Shown here piece after piece: positions 16,027-17,398 of a DNA stretch of 17,398 nt. Under the pieces are notes generated by a model that saw only the letters and a list, made by a program, of their open reading frames with translations, was not told where the DNA came from and searched no databases. The stretch covers positions 1 to 17,398 of the forward strand of contig CAZKOT010000027.1 in NCBI GenBank assembly GCA_964554475.1. Direction: 5' to 3'. Within the stretch, counting starts at the first letter, position 1, and each line of letters opens with the position of its first letter. Both the position numbers and the translations under genes were made by a program. This stretch comes from CAJKWP01 sp964554475. GTDB lineage: Bacteria; Bacillota; Clostridia; Christensenellales; UBA1242.

Positions 16027-17013
16027 ATGAGTAAAAAATTAAAAATTGTGATTATAAGTATTGCATCAGTCATGGTTCTTACTCTTTCAATAGTTTTACC
16101 CATAGTATTGATTAATGGTGAACCTATTACTCATACAATTACATATAATTTGAATTATGATGAAAGTCCAGAAAATCAAACTATTTCAGTAATTGACGGA
16201 ACCAATTTAACCCAGCCACAAAATCCTTTACGAAATGAGTATTATTTTTCTGGCTGGTTTATCAATCTTGAAGGAACGGGCGAAAAATATGACTTTGATC
16301 AACCAATTAACAATAACCTAACTTTATATGCAAAATGGCTTCAAGGAACCGAAGGTCTTACGTTTGAATTAATAAATGATAATACAGAATATGAAGTAAG
16401 CGGAATGCTTGAAGGCTATGAGACAGAAGTTGTTGTGTTGCCAGCATTACATAATAATAAAATGGTTACCAAAATCGGTTATTGGGCATTAAAATCTCTT
16501 ATTCTTATAGAAACAATTTATGTCCCGGACACTGTAACAATTATTGATGAATCTGCTTTTTCTATTCCAACTCTTGAAACAATTTTTATCTCATGGGATA
16601 ATTTAACAAGCATCGGTGGAAATGCATTTTATGGTAGTAAAATAACACAAATTGAAATACCAAGTGCTTGGACTGTGATTGAGCAAGATGTGTTTGCTGG
16701 AATAATGATTACTGAGATTGCAATTCCAAATAAAATAACTCAAATTGGAAACGGAGCATTCTATGATTGTATTGCATTGACAACTGCAATATTACCAAAC
16801 AGTTTAACAAGCATTGGTGAAAATGCATTTTGGGGAACAACCAATTTAGAAAGTATTTTTTTTGTAGGAACAGAAACTGAATGGAATTTAATTACTATGC
16901 AACCAGATGAATTTTCTGATAAAGATATTTATTACTATTCAGAAACACCTGTTTTTGACGGAGACCATTGGCATTATAATGAAGTCAATGCTCCAACCAT
17001 TTGGACAGAATGA
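16027..17013 (+). CDS. Membrane-tethered surface protein with InlB-type B-repeat and BspA-type LRRs
   Basis: A 328-residue protein. A basic N-terminus (SKKLK) precedes a hydrophobic segment (7-30) without a clear cleavage site or lipobox cysteine, so it is probably an uncleaved anchor or weak signal peptide. Residues about 36-104 form one Listeria-Bacteroides (InlB B) repeat: TITYNLNYD, then YYFSGWFI and LTLYAKW. Residues about 145-290 hold BspA-type (LRR_5) leucine-rich repeats with units such as IGYWALKS, IPSAWTVIEQDVFAG, IPNKITQIGNGAFYDC and LPNSLTSIGENAFWG. The C-terminal HWHYNEVNAPTIW closes the solenoid as in similar clostridial proteins. No LPXTG or other sorting signal is seen. Such proteins usually act in adhesion or binding of host or microbial ligands. 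AAGAGGT lies upstream of the ATG. Confidence 0.87.
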   Translation: MSKKLKIVIISIASVMVLTLSIVLPIVLINGEPITHTITYNLNYDESPENQTISVIDGTNLTQPQNPLRNEYYFSGWFINLEGTGEKYDFDQPINNNLTLYAKWLQGTEGLTFELINDNTEYEVSGMLEGYETEVVVLPALHNNKMVTKIGYWALKSLILIETIYVPDTVTIIDESAFSIPTLETIFISWDNLTSIGGNAFYGSKITQIEIPSAWTVIEQDVFAGIMITEIAIPNKITQIGNGAFYDCIALTTAILPNSLTSIGENAFWGTTNLESIFFVGTETEWNLITMQPDEFSDKDIYYYSETPVFDGDHWHYNEVNAPTIWTE

Positions 17014-17158
17014 TAGCGAATTATTTTTCTAACAAAAAAAAGATATGTTTTCAATAGTTATCTATTATTTCAATTTAACATGGAAATTTAATAAAATTAC
17101 TTGTATAACCCTTAAAAAGCAATCTATTAACTGGCGGGAAGCAAATCATCCAAACTGA

Positions 17159-17205
17159 ACTGTATTTGCAGAATTATAGGTTAATTTTAGAAATTGCAAT
17201 ACAGT
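17159..17205. repeat. Inverted repeat upstream of the last gene
   Basis: ACTGTATTTGCA (17159-17170) and TGCAATACAGT (17195-17205) are inverted copies with one bulged base and a 24-base loop. No T run follows, so it is not a standard terminator. It lies just upstream of the promoter at 17212. Confidence 0.5.
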
Positions 17206-17211
17206 AAATTA

Positions 17212-17240
17212 TTTACAATTATATTAAAATGTGATAAAAT
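17212..17240 (+). promoter_or_regulatory. Promoter of the last gene
   Basis: TTTACA (17212-17217), a 17-base spacer and TAAAAT (17235-17240). Transcription would start near 17247, about 20 bases before the GTG start. Confidence 0.5.
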
Positions 17241-17268
17241 GTCTTAAAATCATAGGAGTTTTATTATA

Positions 17269-17398
17269 GTGAAAAAGATAGAAGTTTCAGAAACAGTTAC
17301 AGAAAATATATTTAGACAATTTTATGGGGCAAAAACTTTTATTGAAAAAAGTGCTATACCGAAAAATTGTGGGTTTACTTCAAAAAAAGGAACAAGTT
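17269..17398 (+). CDS. N-terminus of an unrecognised protein, truncated by window end
   Basis: Forty-three codons are open from a GTG at 17269 to the window edge, with AGGAG 10 bases upstream and a promoter before that. The protein begins KKIEVSETVTENIF and continues with FRQFYGAKTFIEKSAIPKN and GFTSKKGTS. The first part, VTENIFRQFYG, and the serine/lysine-rich GFTSKKGT resemble N-termini I associate with restriction-modification proteins whose nuclease or methylase domain follows, but this is a weak recollection and no catalytic motif is in view. Treat it as a real gene start of unknown function. Confidence 0.6.
   Translation, partial: MKKIEVSETVTENIFRQFYGAKTFIEKSAIPKNCGFTSKKGTS

Noticed and set aside
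1..17398. CRISPR arrays, tRNA or rRNA genes
   Set aside because: No regularly spaced direct repeats, cloverleaf-like blocks or rRNA-like stretches were seen on either strand.

Overview
The window is very AT-rich and reads with the standard bacterial code: genes end in TGA, TAA and TAG, and tryptophan is TGG. Clear AGGAGG-type ribosome sites, -10 boxes often preceded by TG, a DegV protein, no outer-membrane genes and a BspA/InlB-type surface protein point to a low-GC Gram-positive (Bacillota-like, probably uncultured, host-associated) bacterium. A run of exactly 100 Ns (10781-10880) marks a scaffold join, so this is a draft or metagenome assembly. The taxonomic call is inference.

Left part (1-4055, all minus strand): the N-terminal 290 codons of a type III-like adenine DNA methyltransferase, running off the left edge, with a palindrome inside its promoter; an integral-membrane PAP2 phosphatase with a TTG start; a 335-bp non-coding element with 23-bp imperfect terminal inverted repeats packed with short perfect hairpins; then degV and dcd, probably cotranscribed (dcd first).

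Middle (4302-7246): two unrelated-looking short-chain dehydrogenase/reductase genes facing each other (an extended, epimerase-type SDR on plus and a classical SDR on minus), then a small Cys-motif protein of unknown function with its own terminator.

Glycolipid/envelope cassette (7247-10780, plus): a structured leader followed by four tightly packed genes, acyltransferase - GT8 glycosyltransferase - GT8 glycosyltransferase - acyltransferase. The symmetry suggests synthesis and acylation of a glycolipid or surface glycan. The last gene runs into the assembly gap. A convergent ABC exporter gene (minus) runs into the same gap from the other side and has a near-consensus promoter.

Right part (12982-17398, plus): a P-type ATPase that closely resembles the Na+/K+-ATPase (P2C) class, broken by a frameshift at a T run near 15257-15261 so that its last four membrane segments lie in another frame; a terminator; a membrane-tethered surface protein with one InlB-type B-repeat and BspA-type leucine-rich repeats; and the first 43 codons of an unrecognised protein leaving the right edge.

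Most worth a second look: the nested-hairpin element (2227-2561), the acyltransferase/GT8 cassette with its attenuator-like leader and an acyltransferase with an altered HX4D motif, the Na+/K+-ATPase-like pump and its frameshift, and the palindrome in the methyltransferase promoter.
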